NCBI RefSeq assembly: GCF_037055275.1
Contig: NZ_CP146343.1
Coordinates: 2,080,501 to 2,144,500, forward strand
DNA: 64,000 bases
Direction of reading: 5' to 3'
From: Pseudomonas sp. ML2-2023-3
Lineage (GTDB): Bacteria > Pseudomonadota > Gammaproteobacteria > Pseudomonadales > Pseudomonadaceae
Made by a program: the position numbers and the translations under genes
The notes under the pieces: generated by a model
Seen by the model: the letters and a program-made list of their open reading frames with translations, nothing else
What the model was told of the DNA's origin: nothing
The model's database searches: none
Shown here: positions 19,355 through 29,432 of the stretch, piece after piece
How the letters are laid out: each line of letters opens with the position of its first letter
Numbering within the stretch: the stretch's first letter is position 1

Positions 19355-19735
19355 ATGACTGCGCTGGATGTTTTTTGGGTCGGATTGGGGGGCGGGCTGG
19401 GGTCTTTGCTGCGCTGGTGGATCGGACTGCGGGTGGGGCAGTTCTATAAGGGATCATTCCCGCTGGGCACGTTTTTGATCAACGTCAGTGGCGCCTTTGT
19501 GATCGGTTACTTGAGCATTCTGTTTACCGTTGACTGGCGTGACCGCTACGGCGACTTCCTGAGTGCTGCCGTGCTCACTGGTATTCTTGGCGGCTACACA
19601 ACGTTCAGTAGCATGCAGCTGGATGCTTCCAAACTGATCAAGGCGAAGGATCGTGCATGGGCGGCAGGTTATCTGATCATCTCGGTACTGGTCGGTCTGG
19701 CCGCCGCCGCATTCGGCGCCTGGCTGGCGCGCTGA
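19355..19735 (+). CDS. crcB: Fluoride channel subunit CrcB/Fluc (first of pair)
   Basis: 126 residues, four membrane helices. Signature pieces: [14 protein letters not shown] near the start, [14 protein letters not shown] (Asn of the pore, about residue 47) and [12 protein letters not shown] (Phe-box with Thr/Ser, about 82-93). Passive F- export across the inner membrane as a dual-topology dimer. A second crcB follows after 16 bases; tandem crcB genes in other bacteria encode heterodimers, so these two probably associate. Confidence 0.92.
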   Translation: MTALDVFWVGLGGGLGSLLRWWIGLRVGQFYKGSFPLGTFLINVSGAFVIGYLSILFTVDWRDRYGDFLSAAVLTGILGGYTTFSSMQLDASKLIKAKDRAWAAGYLIISVLVGLAAAAFGAWLAR

Positions 19736-19751
19736 CACAGGAGCAAACACC

Positions 19752-20156
19752 ATGTTGAACATGATTATTCTGATTTTCGTCGGCGGCGCGTTTGGCGCCA
19801 TGTGCCGCGAATTTGTCATGCTGTCAGTGCCGCGCTTGGCCGACGGCTTTCCCATGGATATTTTTGTCGTCAATATCGTCGCAGCCTTCCTGCTGGGGGT
19901 GGCCACGTCACTGTTCAAGAGCAACCGGATCAATCAATACGTACACGTCATGGTCGGCACCGGGATCATGGGCGGCCTGTCGACGTTCTCAAGCTTTGTC
20001 TTTGGCGCCGTGGAGATGATGAAAGATCCCGCCAGTGTGTTCGTGTCCATCAGTTATCTAGTGCTCAGTCTAGTCATCGGATTTGCTGCAGTGGAGTTGG
20101 GCCTCGTAGCCGGGGCCAAGGTCTCGCCAATACCAGCAGCGGACTCTTCGCACTAA
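19752..20156 (+). CDS. crcB: Fluoride channel subunit CrcB/Fluc (second of pair)
   Basis: 134 residues, four membrane helices. [27 protein letters not shown] (pore Asn) and [13 protein letters not shown] are the matching motifs. It has diverged strongly from the first copy, as expected for the two halves of a heterodimer. The ATG has a GGAG-type site within the 16-base gap. A rho-independent terminator follows the stop. Confidence 0.92.
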   Translation: MLNMIILIFVGGAFGAMCREFVMLSVPRLADGFPMDIFVVNIVAAFLLGVATSLFKSNRINQYVHVMVGTGIMGGLSTFSSFVFGAVEMMKDPASVFVSISYLVLSLVIGFAAVELGLVAGAKVSPIPAADSSH

Positions 20157-20171
20157 ACGTTCCTGATACAT

Positions 20172-20204
20172 AAAAAGCCCTTGAGTATTGAGGGCTTTTT
20201 ATTT
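20172..20204 (+). terminator. Rho-independent terminator after crcB pair
   Basis: AAAAAGCCC, loop TTGAGTATTGA, GGGCTTTTT then further T/A. It ends the crcB-crcB transcript and separates it from the convergent trkH gene. Confidence 0.85.
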
Positions 20205-20291
20205 CGTATATTTGTAGCCCTCCGGGCTTCATGCTGGGTTGGCTAAAATCTAACCAGCCAGAATCTTAGATGGCTACTTTCTTAATCATCA

Positions 20292-21749
20292 TTAGTACCT
20301 CCAAAAAACGGGTGTGATAAGTACCAGTACAGTGAGTATCTCTAATCGGCCCAGCAGCATGCCGATGGTGAGCAACCATTTTGCTGCGTCGGGTAATGAT
20401 GAGAAGTTACCAGCAGGCCCGATGATGGTGCCAATTCCAGGGCCCACGTTACACACCGCAGTAGCCGCGCCACTCAATGCCGTTGTCCAGTCCAGGCCGA
20501 TCAAGGCAAGTCCTAAGGCGATAATTGCAATGGTGATGCTGAAGAAAAATGAGAAAGTCAAAAGCGAGCGTAATATTTCCTCGTCAATTGGATGGCCATT
20601 GTACTTCTTCTGAATCACGGCTCTTGGATGGATTAGTTGCTTTAAGCTACCTATCAGTAAAGTTGCAGCAACCTGAAAGCGGAAGATTTTGAGGCCTCCA
20701 GCCGTGGAGCCCGAACATCCACCAACAAAGGTGAGATAGAAGAACAAAAGAACAGCAAAGCTTCCCCATAGCGTGTAATCGCCAACCGCAATTCCAGTGG
20801 TCGTGACAACAGAAGTCACGTTGACCGCTACGATACGAAACGCATCCCACCATCCGTAATCGCTGTGAAAACAGAGCCATGTCCCTACGGCCAGCCAGGT
20901 GAAAATCAAGAACCCAATAAATCCACGTACCTGGTGATCCTTAATCAGCGCACGCCGGTTGCCGCGCAATGTCGCAACATACAAGGTAAACGGTAGACTA
21001 CCCAGAATCATGATGACCACAGCTATCCAGTGGATCGCTGGCTGCGTCCAATGCCCCAGTGAAGAGTCCGAAGTCGAGAATCCTCCAGTTGAGATCAAGG
21101 ACATGGCGTGGTTGACCGCTTCAAACGGCGTCATTCCAGCGACCCAAAGAGCTAGCGCTCCGAGCCCCGTGAGTCCCAAGTAGAGAAAGAGGATGTATTT
21201 GGCGGCCACATGGGAGCGAGGCGTTACTTTTTCCGACCAGTCTGAGGACTCTGTCTGGAAGAGACGCATACCACCCACCCGCAACAGTGGAAGGATCGCT
21301 ACAGCCATGCCTATGAAGCCTATACCGCCGAGCCAATGCAGCATTGAGCGCCAGATCAATAATCCCGGTGAAGCGGTATCCAAGCCAGTGAGTACCGTTG
21401 ACCCTGTAGTTGTGATGCCCGACATTGTTTCAAAGAATGCATCGGTGTAACTGATGTCGCTGATAAACACCATTGGCAGCGATGCGAAGATGCACACCAC
21501 AACCCAACTGCCAGTAGTTAGCAGGTACATATCCCTGGGACGAAGCTGGGCGGTATCTGGGCGTCCTCGTGCGATCAACAGAAGGCCGCAGACAGATGTG
21601 ATTAAGCTAGACCACAGGAAAGCTGAAAGATCGCCACCATCCCGCTCATAGACCGCCAGTGTGATCATTGGGATAATCATGCTTATAGCTAGCGTGATTA
21701 GAAAAATGCCTAAGATGAATCCGATAAGCCGTAGTCCTGCGAGAGACAT
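20292..21749 (-). CDS. trkH: TrkH-family potassium uptake channel
   Basis: 485 residues with four repeated membrane-pore-membrane units. Selectivity-filter segments such as SGITTTGSTVLTGLD (about residue 109), STGGFSTSD and TTTGIAVGDY are visible. It moves K+ (or Na+) inward with a cytosolic TrkA partner; no trkA is nearby, so it would use the host's. Convergent with the crcB pair. Its presence in a fluoride/ion block suggests a role in charge or osmotic balance. Confidence 0.9.
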   Translation of the reverse strand: MSLAGLRLIGFILGIFLITLAISMIIPMITLAVYERDGGDLSAFLWSSLITSVCGLLLIARGRPDTAQLRPRDMYLLTTGSWVVVCIFASLPMVFISDISYTDAFFETMSGITTTGSTVLTGLDTASPGLLIWRSMLHWLGGIGFIGMAVAILPLLRVGGMRLFQTESSDWSEKVTPRSHVAAKYILFLYLGLTGLGALALWVAGMTPFEAVNHAMSLISTGGFSTSDSSLGHWTQPAIHWIAVVIMILGSLPFTLYVATLRGNRRALIKDHQVRGFIGFLIFTWLAVGTWLCFHSDYGWWDAFRIVAVNVTSVVTTTGIAVGDYTLWGSFAVLLFFYLTFVGGCSGSTAGGLKIFRFQVAATLLIGSLKQLIHPRAVIQKKYNGHPIDEEILRSLLTFSFFFSITIAIIALGLALIGLDWTTALSGAATAVCNVGPGIGTIIGPAGNFSSLPDAAKWLLTIGMLLGRLEILTVLVLITPVFWRY

Positions 21750-21876
21750 ATAAAATAGCCTGATGAATTAGCGCAGTGCAGTATTGGATGCTCCATCTTT
21801 AGGGGTTGTAAAATTTTCGTAAAATCTTTAATAAATTAGGGCGGCAGCGCACACCAGCATCTTGCGGACGTTGGCG

Positions 21877-22362
21877 GTAACCGTCCGGGCAATACACCTC
21901 CCTGATGCCATCGCTTAAGGCGATGGTTTCCACCTAAATTAAGCGGACACCCATGCCACAAGAACGCCGTTCCTATTCTAAATCCTTCAAGGCCTAAGTC
22001 ATTGCCGAGTGTGCGCAGCCTGACACCTCGATTGTCAATGTTGCCTTGACCTACAACCTCAATGCCAACCTCGTCCATAAATGGATTCGGGTGCGTACGC
22101 AAAAAAATCTGGCGCTTAAAAGTGCCTTTATTCCGGTAAAGACGCCGCCATCGGCAGCGGTGCATCAAGTCCTTCCCAGCACGATCCTGATCGAAGTGCC
22201 TCATTCAAAAGGCGTAGTCGTTGTGAGCTGGCCGGCAGAAAATGCAGCGGCGTGTTCCGCTTTCCTACGAGAGCTGCTGCGATGATCAGCATCGACTCCA
22301 TCTGGCTCGCCACCGAGTCTGTGGACATGGGGGCCGGCACTGAAACCGCAGTCGCCATTCAG
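21877..22362 (+). mobile_element. IS66-family relic (left end, tnpA, start of tnpB)
   Basis: Left inverted repeat begins GTAACCGTCCGGGCAATACA. tnpA starts at 21953 (MPQERRSYSKSFKA), hits a TAA at codon 15, then runs on in frame to 22285 with YNLNANLVHKWIR and HSKGVVVVSWP, typical of IS66 TnpA. tnpB begins at 22282 (MISIDSIWLATESVDM..AGTETA) and is cut off after about 26 codons. tnpC and the right end are missing. Confidence 0.8.
21953..22285 (+). pseudogene. IS66 TnpA, internal stop
   Basis: IS66 accessory protein TnpA with an in-frame TAA after codon 14. The remainder is intact and overlaps the start of tnpB by 4 bases, as in the living element. Confidence 0.75.
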
Positions 22363-22365
22363 GCA

Positions 22366-22824
22366 TTAATCAAAAGCCCCGTTGAGCACTTCGTAAATGA
22401 GCCCGGTTGCTAGTGCGACGAGTATCAAGTCGGTGCCCGCCTGCTGCCATTCGTATCCATCATAATGCGGCAGCCTGCCGATCAATCGACCATCTAGCTT
22501 TTTCGCGATACCTGGTGGAAGAGGCTTGCCGCGAGCGAGGTTTTTCTGAATGCCGGGTGGCAAAGCAGGGCCTGGACTCCAGTAGTCCCGATATCCGTCA
22601 ACAATCCCAAGAATGCTTCCCCGATTGATACTTGGGCCGTGATTCCAATCGCCGCCCCCGGAGTTTTTGCCTTTGCTTCCCTGGCCGGCCTGATTGCCAT
22701 GGACTTGGCTGTTTTGCTGGTTTCCCTTGCCGTTTCCCTGCCCCTTTCCATTACTAGGATCGGCCAATGCTTTCGCTGAGCCGCAGACCAGCGCAAGACA
22801 TGTTAACGCGGCAACCAATGAGCG
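22366..22824 (-). pseudogene. CigR/RcnB-type secreted protein, 5' end split off by IS3
   Basis: A signal peptide (RSLVAALTCLALVCGSAKALA) leads to a Gly/Asn/Gln-rich linker and the conserved C-terminus (PLPPGIAKKL..LPHYDGYEWQQAGTDLILVALATGLIYEVL) of the CigR family; a periplasmic or outer-surface protein is expected. The IS3 insertion lies after codon 4-5. The native start (ATG at 24075, MHRSRSL) with its AAGGA site is on the far side of the IS. The frame can still be read from a TTG at 22836 inside the IS end (MTTTRSL), so expression is altered, not necessarily abolished. Confidence 0.75.
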
Positions 22825-22832
22825 TGTAGTGG

Positions 22833-23995
<1,163 letters not shown>

Positions 23996-24063
23996 CTGAC
24001 ACCTCGATCTGGCGAGCATTCTCGCCTAAAAGGGTGTCCGGTTTCATTAGACCACTACAAGCG

Positions 24064-24870
24064 TGATCTGTGCATGAGTCGTTCCTTCAGGGGGGGGCGG
24101 GATATATCTGAACTTTAGACGCTATTCACGATGCGGGTTGCAAGGCCTGGAAGCCATGGCGGATTACCGCATAGAAAGACTACTAACTAAAAGAATGCCG
24201 TGCTGCGCATCAAGGATGGATTTCCGAAGCAGAAGGATGCTTCCAAGGAATCAGGAGGATCGGGCATCAGCGTGACTAATAGCGCTGGCAAGGTAAGCGT
24301 CTGGCATGGGTTCAAGGCAAGTTGAATCTGGCTTAAGAAGTTGTCCAGATGCTTTTGCCCGACGCTTACCGTTAGCGAGGCTTAATGCGTTCAAAAGCCA
24401 CCTTTGAGCGACCTAGATCAAAAGTCGGCTGGAAAACAATAAAATGCATCTGGTTGGCTAATATCTGCACTTCTCAGAAGTGTAGTTCCCAACTGAGAGG
24501 TCGAGAGCTTACAAGAGGAAGCGTAGACGAGGGATGTATCCAAGAGGTGTTAGTCATCGCAAATCTCCCAATGCGAGACAACAGGTCGTAATCGACACTA
24601 GTTACAATGTATAATTTCGGCTCGCATCCACTTTGAGCTACAGGAACACTAGCATGACTGTACTCCAAACGATCTACTGGCAGCCTACGCCGCCTTAGCG
24701 CTACGCCCCCTCGCAACACCCTGCTTCCGCTAGCCTCGCTCGCGGGTGCGCACTGCTGTACGCCTGGTTCTACACCTTAAGCACACAGCAAAAAATCCTC
24801 AAAATTTGAATTTTCATCGGTTCGCTCGCCATTCCTTTGGCGTGCGCGATGCTTTGCCTTGGATATTTAT
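24064..24870. other. Intergenic before the SulP operon
   Basis: About 800 bases. The first 12 bases on the minus strand are the detached 5' end of the CigR-like gene. The rest has scattered short frames and no recognised domain or repeat. The SulP promoter should be in its right part. Confidence 0.45.
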
Positions 24871-26358
24871 ATGCTGCAAAAACTTAGACAAACGTGGTTT
24901 TCCAATGTCCGTGGAGATGTGCTCGCGGGGATCGTGGTCGCACTTGCACTGATTCCCGAAGCCATCGCCTTTTCCATCATCGCCGGCGTTGACCCAAAGG
25001 TTGGGCTTTACGCCTCTTTCTGTATCTGTGCTGTTATCGCCTTTGTCGGTGGTCGTCCCGGCATGATCTCGGCGGCTACCGGCGCCATGGCACTGCTCAT
25101 GGTTACTCTGGTTAAAGAGCACGGACTTCAGTATCTGCTTGCAGCCACGTTGCTCTGTGGGGTACTTCAAATTCTCGCGGGTTACCTGAAGCTAGGTTCA
25201 CTGATGCGCTTTGTCTCTCGCTCTGTGGTCACGGGTTTTGTGAACGCCTTGGCGATTCTGATTTTTATGGCGCAGTTGCCGGAACTTACGAATGTCACTT
25301 GGCACGTCTATGCCATGACCGCAGCAGGCCTCGGGATCATCTACCTGTTCCCATACGTACCGAAGATCGGCAAGCTGATTCCGTCACCGTTGGTGTGCAT
25401 CCTGACGCTGACTGCCGTCGCCATTTACCTCGGTTTGGATATCCGCACCGTCGGTGACATGGGCCAACTGCCTGACACGCTCCCGATCTTCCTCTGGCCT
25501 GAAGTACCGCTGAATTTTGAAACCCTGCGTATCATTTTCCCGTACTCGGCTGCCTTGGCCGTAGTGGGTCTACTCGAGTCAATGATGACCGCGACCATCG
25601 TCGACGATCTGACCGACACCGCCAGTAATAAAAACCGCGAGTGCAAAGGCCAGGGTGTGGCCAACATCGCTGCCGGCATGCTTGGCGGCATGGCAGGTTG
25701 CGCCATGATCGGCCAATCGATCATCAACGTGAAATCCGGTGGTCGTACCCGTCTCTCAACATTGTGCGCCGGCGTTTTCCTGCTGCTGATGGTGGTGTTT
25801 CTTGGCGAATGGCTCTCCAAAATCCCTATGGCGGCACTCGTAGCTGTGATGATTATGGTGTCCATCGGCACGTTTAGCTGGGATTCCTTGCGCAATCTGA
25901 AAAAGCATCCGCTGTCGACCAACCTCGTGATGGTGGCGACCGTTGTGGTCGTCGTGGCCACTCACAACCTAGCCTATGGCGTACTGGTAGGTGTGTTGCT
26001 GGCTTCGCTGTTCTTTGCCAATAAGGTTGGGCACTACCTGAATATCAAGAGCACTCTGGAAGAGACGGAATCGCATCGGACTTACCACGTCGTGGGCCAG
26101 GTGTTCTTTAGCTCTGCGGACAAGTTCACTGAAGTCTTTGACTTCAAGGAAGCTCTCAACAAAGTCACCATCGATCTCACACAGGCGCATTTCTGGGATA
26201 TCACTGCCGTCGCAGCGCTGGATAAGGTCGTGATCAAGTTCCGTCGTGAAGGCGCTGAGGTTGAAGTGCTCGGTCTCAATGAAGCCAGCGCAACAATCGT
26301 TGACCGCTTCGGTGTACATGACAAACCCGGTGCCATCGACAAGCTCATGAGCCACTAA
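24871..26358 (+). CDS. SulP-family anion transporter
   Basis: 495 residues from ATG 24871 (an in-frame TTG lies 12 bases upstream). About 10-12 membrane helices; the SulP opening [22 protein letters not shown], then [17 protein letters not shown], which is the ion-binding TM3 region. A C-terminal STAS domain (about 390-490) follows. Inner-membrane carrier for sulfate, bicarbonate or similar anions. The universal stress gene follows after 11 bases in one operon. Substrate cannot be told from sequence. Confidence 0.9.
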   Translation: MLQKLRQTWFSNVRGDVLAGIVVALALIPEAIAFSIIAGVDPKVGLYASFCICAVIAFVGGRPGMISAATGAMALLMVTLVKEHGLQYLLAATLLCGVLQILAGYLKLGSLMRFVSRSVVTGFVNALAILIFMAQLPELTNVTWHVYAMTAAGLGIIYLFPYVPKIGKLIPSPLVCILTLTAVAIYLGLDIRTVGDMGQLPDTLPIFLWPEVPLNFETLRIIFPYSAALAVVGLLESMMTATIVDDLTDTASNKNRECKGQGVANIAAGMLGGMAGCAMIGQSIINVKSGGRTRLSTLCAGVFLLLMVVFLGEWLSKIPMAALVAVMIMVSIGTFSWDSLRNLKKHPLSTNLVMVATVVVVVATHNLAYGVLVGVLLASLFFANKVGHYLNIKSTLEETESHRTYHVVGQVFFSSADKFTEVFDFKEALNKVTIDLTQAHFWDITAVAALDKVVIKFRREGAEVEVLGLNEASATIVDRFGVHDKPGAIDKLMSH

Positions 26359-26369
26359 GGAGAACGACA

Positions 26370-27221
26370 ATGACCCACGTAATGGCATGCATTGATAACT
26401 CACAATCCTCATTGGCGGTCTGCGATTACGCAGCATGGGCCTCGCAACGACTCAGCGCTCCCCTGACCTTGCTTCATGTGCTGGATAAGGAGAAATATCC
26501 TGCATCCGTAGACCTCAGCGGCAATATCGGTCTCGGTAGCAGAGAGCATCTAATGGAAGAGTTGGCCACGCTGGATGAGCAGCGTGCAAAACTGGCCTTG
26601 AAGCATGGGCAGCACATGCTTGAAAAAGCTCGCGAGCGGACAGTTATCTCTGGCGCAATGTCACCTGATCTGAAGCAGCGCCATGGCCATCTCGTCGAGA
26701 GCCTGAGCGATCTCCAAGACGATATTCGATTACTGGTGATTGGAAGAGTCGGTGAGGACAGCACGCGCAGTGCCCAAAGTCTTGGCACCCAGATTGAAGC
26801 GGTAGTCCGAACTATCCACCGCCCCATCCTGATTACAACCAGCCATTTCAGGAAACCTGAAACGGTCATGGTGGCATTTGACGGCAGCGCTACAGGCCAC
26901 AAGACCGTACAGATGATTGCTTCAAGCCTGCTGTGCGAAGGCCTGCCAATTCATATCGTCATGGTTGGTAAGGACTCTGAAGAAAATCAGAACGAGCTGG
27001 AGAAAGCACGAGCCACATTTGCCTCTTCTGGCTCGTTGGTGCATGCCGAGATCCGCCCAGGCGAAGTGGAGTCGGTACTTCATGCATATCAGGCAGAGCA
27101 AGGCATTGACCTCTTGGTCATGGGGGCGTACGAGCACTCTCGCATCAGGCAGTTTCTGGTAGGCAGCACGACCACGACGATGCTGCGAACATCCACTTTA
27201 CCCGTATTGCTGCTTCGCTGA
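26370..27221 (+). CDS. Tandem universal stress protein
   Basis: 283 residues with two UspA domains: the first to about residue 145 and the second from about 160 to the end. The second has the nucleotide motif GAYEHSRIRQFLVGSTTTTML (G-2x-G-9x-G(S/T)). Cytosolic. The ATG follows a GGAG site 11 bases after SulP, suggesting it tunes that transporter. A 40-base hairpin follows. Confidence 0.92.
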   Translation: MTHVMACIDNSQSSLAVCDYAAWASQRLSAPLTLLHVLDKEKYPASVDLSGNIGLGSREHLMEELATLDEQRAKLALKHGQHMLEKARERTVISGAMSPDLKQRHGHLVESLSDLQDDIRLLVIGRVGEDSTRSAQSLGTQIEAVVRTIHRPILITTSHFRKPETVMVAFDGSATGHKTVQMIASSLLCEGLPIHIVMVGKDSEENQNELEKARATFASSGSLVHAEIRPGEVESVLHAYQAEQGIDLLVMGAYEHSRIRQFLVGSTTTTMLRTSTLPVLLLR

Positions 27222-27232
27222 GCCAATTCCAT

Positions 27233-27272
27233 TGGCCACAGTATTTCCAGAACTGCGGAAATGCCGTGGCCA
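27233..27272 (+). terminator. Two-step hairpin after SulP-usp operon
   Basis: TGGCCAC at 27233-27239 pairs with GTGGCCA at 27266-27272, and an inner GTATTTCC/GGAAATGC stem lies within. It probably ends the SulP-usp transcript, although no long T-run follows. Confidence 0.55.
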
Positions 27273-27312
27273 TTCTGGACGATGACTACTGATCTTGCCG
27301 TAACGAGACCAC

Positions 27313-27846
27313 ATGCAACTCATAACTGAAATTGTTCACCCCGAGCTGAAATCCAAACAGGGCAGAGTATTCCGTCGACATGCAGCACGCGGCATCGTGA
27401 TTCGGGATGATCAGATCCTGTTGCTGTTCACCGAGCGCTATAACGACTTCAGCTTTCCTGGAGGCGGTCTTGATGGTGACGAGGACATTGTCACAGGCCT
27501 GAGGCGTGAGCTTGAGGAAGAGACTGGTGCCCGTGAAATACAGGTACTCCAGCACTACGGTTATATCGAGGAGTACCGGCCCTACTGGAAGCCACAGTAC
27601 GATCTGATGCACATGACCTCGCATTTTTATCAATGCGAAGTCGCGCCCCAGCTAGCGCCCGTGAGAATGGAAAGCCACGAAATCGCTAATGGTATGCGGC
27701 CTGTCTGGATCAACCTGCATGAAGCCATAACGCATAATGAAGCCGTGATGCAGCGTCAGGAGTCATCGATGGGGCAGTCAATTCAGCGCGAAACGTTCAT
27801 GCTGAAAAAAGTCGCGTCCGAGTTGATGCCGCCAATCAGCCTTTGA
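27313..27846 (+). CDS. NUDIX hydrolase
   Basis: 177 residues. The Nudix box GGGLDGDEDIVTGLRRELEEETG matches Gx5Ex7REUxEExGU apart from an Asp at the first Glu position; the catalytic EExTG is intact. Cytosolic; cleaves a nucleoside diphosphate linked to X, substrate unknown. It stands alone between the SulP-usp operon and convergent nhaA. Confidence 0.88.
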   Translation: MQLITEIVHPELKSKQGRVFRRHAARGIVIRDDQILLLFTERYNDFSFPGGGLDGDEDIVTGLRRELEEETGAREIQVLQHYGYIEEYRPYWKPQYDLMHMTSHFYQCEVAPQLAPVRMESHEIANGMRPVWINLHEAITHNEAVMQRQESSMGQSIQRETFMLKKVASELMPPISL

Positions 27847-27958
27847 GGGGCTATCTCAGCAGCTTGTGGCGTAAAGCACGATGACCTCACTTCGCGAGAC
27901 GATGTTCCAGCCACAGGATTTCTGTCTGGGAGAAACTCCGTGGCCGGCTCGCTTACGC

Positions 27959-29161
27959 TTATTTAGAGACCGTGGCGGCGACAATGGCGGGCCCAGCGCT
28001 GCGTCGCAAAATCAGGACTCCACCGATTGCAGCCAAGGTCGAACCGATCAACACACCGACTTTTACTTCGTCGATCAGGTGAGCTGATCCAGCAAACGCC
28101 AGGTTTCCGATGAACAGGCTCATGGTAAAGCCGATGCCACACAAGAGCGCAACGCCGTAAAGCTGTGCCCAATTGCTGCCTTCCGGCAGTTTGGCCAAGC
28201 CCATACGAATGGCCAGAGCAGCCAATAGGAAAATGCCAATCTGCTTGCCCACCAACAAGCCGAGCGCAACACCCAGCGGAACCGGATCGACTAGGTTTTC
28301 CATCGAAATACCGGCTAATGAAACACCCGCGTTGGCGAAGCCGAAAATCGGCACCACAGCGAATGCTACCCACATGTGCAGCTTCTCTTCTAGGAAGAGC
28401 AGTGGAGACCTGGCTTCCTCTTCTGGCTTGCCCATTGGGACACACAGTGCAACGGCAACACCCGCAAGAGTGGCATGCACCCCCGACTGCAGCACGAAGA
28501 ACCACAGCACACCACCGACCAGCATATATGGGAATAATCGTCTGACGCCCAATCGATTCATTGCGATCAGAATGACTAGGGTTGCGAGCGATGCCAGCAA
28601 CATCGGCATGGAAAGACCAGTGGTGTAGAAAAAGGCGATGATAACCACAGCACCCAGGTCGTCAATGATCGCCAAGGCAGCGAGGAAGACCTTCAGCGAC
28701 GTAGGGACTCGCTTCCCCAGCAACGACAAGACGCCCAAGGCGAATGCGATGTCGGTAGCGGCTGGAATAGCCCACCCCTTCAACGTCTCAGAATTACCCC
28801 AGTTGATTGCGATGTAAATAAGCGCAGGCACAACCATGCCACCGACGGCACCAAATCCAGGCAAGGCGCGCTGTCCCCAAGTGGAGAGCCCTCCTGCCAG
28901 AACCTCTCTCTTGATCTCGAGTCCGACCATCAGGAAGAAGATCGCCATCAAGCCATCATTGACCCAATGCTCGACAGACATGCCCAACCAGACACTGTGC
29001 AAGGCTGCAAAATAACTTTGCGAGAGAGGCGAGTTGGCCACGATTAGTGCCGCGAGTGCTGCGCCCATCAGCACAAGACCGCCAGCGGACTCCGACGACA
29101 GGAAGCGAGCCAGAATCGCGGCTGCTCTAGGGGTTTCGGCTTTAGCTTGATGATTAGTCAT
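27959..29161 (-). CDS. nhaA: Na+/H+ antiporter NhaA
   Basis: 400 residues from the ATG at 29161 (AAGGA 7 bases before; the longer frame adds six residues). About 12 membrane helices, with the essential paired aspartates in [20 protein letters not shown] (about residues 158-159). It exports Na+ in exchange for protons. An island copy in an ion/fluoride block suggests a part in pH or cation balance. Confidence 0.93.
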   Translation of the reverse strand: MTNHQAKAETPRAAAILARFLSSESAGGLVLMGAALAALIVANSPLSQSYFAALHSVWLGMSVEHWVNDGLMAIFFLMVGLEIKREVLAGGLSTWGQRALPGFGAVGGMVVPALIYIAINWGNSETLKGWAIPAATDIAFALGVLSLLGKRVPTSLKVFLAALAIIDDLGAVVIIAFFYTTGLSMPMLLASLATLVILIAMNRLGVRRLFPYMLVGGVLWFFVLQSGVHATLAGVAVALCVPMGKPEEEARSPLLFLEEKLHMWVAFAVVPIFGFANAGVSLAGISMENLVDPVPLGVALGLLVGKQIGIFLLAALAIRMGLAKLPEGSNWAQLYGVALLCGIGFTMSLFIGNLAFAGSAHLIDEVKVGVLIGSTLAAIGGVLILRRSAGPAIVAATVSK

Positions 29162-29432
29162 CAACGTCCTTGGGATCACTTCAAAGGTAATATATTAACA
29201 CTTGGCCCATACATGCGCGGCGGGGTTAAACAGCCTGAAACAGTTAATGCTGAAGGGCATAGTCAGCGAGCATTCCTCAACGCAAGCCTCTGAAATAGGG
29301 CTTACGTCCAAGCACCAATGCCGTCACTGACTCGATCCACCGTCTCCTTTTCGAATAACCCGATGAGTCGTCCCACTGCTTGATACCATCCAGCACACTT
29401 ATATGAAGATTTAATGTCTGGAAGGCCTTTGC

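Noticed and set aside
22046..22285. Independent gene starting inside the IS66 relic
   Set aside because: It is the C-terminal part of IS66 TnpA in the same frame after the internal stop.
29180..29432. Possible fluoride riboswitch upstream of nhaA
   Set aside because: GGGTTAAACAGCC and GATGAGTCG pieces look partly like the aptamer but are in the wrong order and the GATGGC...CTGATG blocks are absent.
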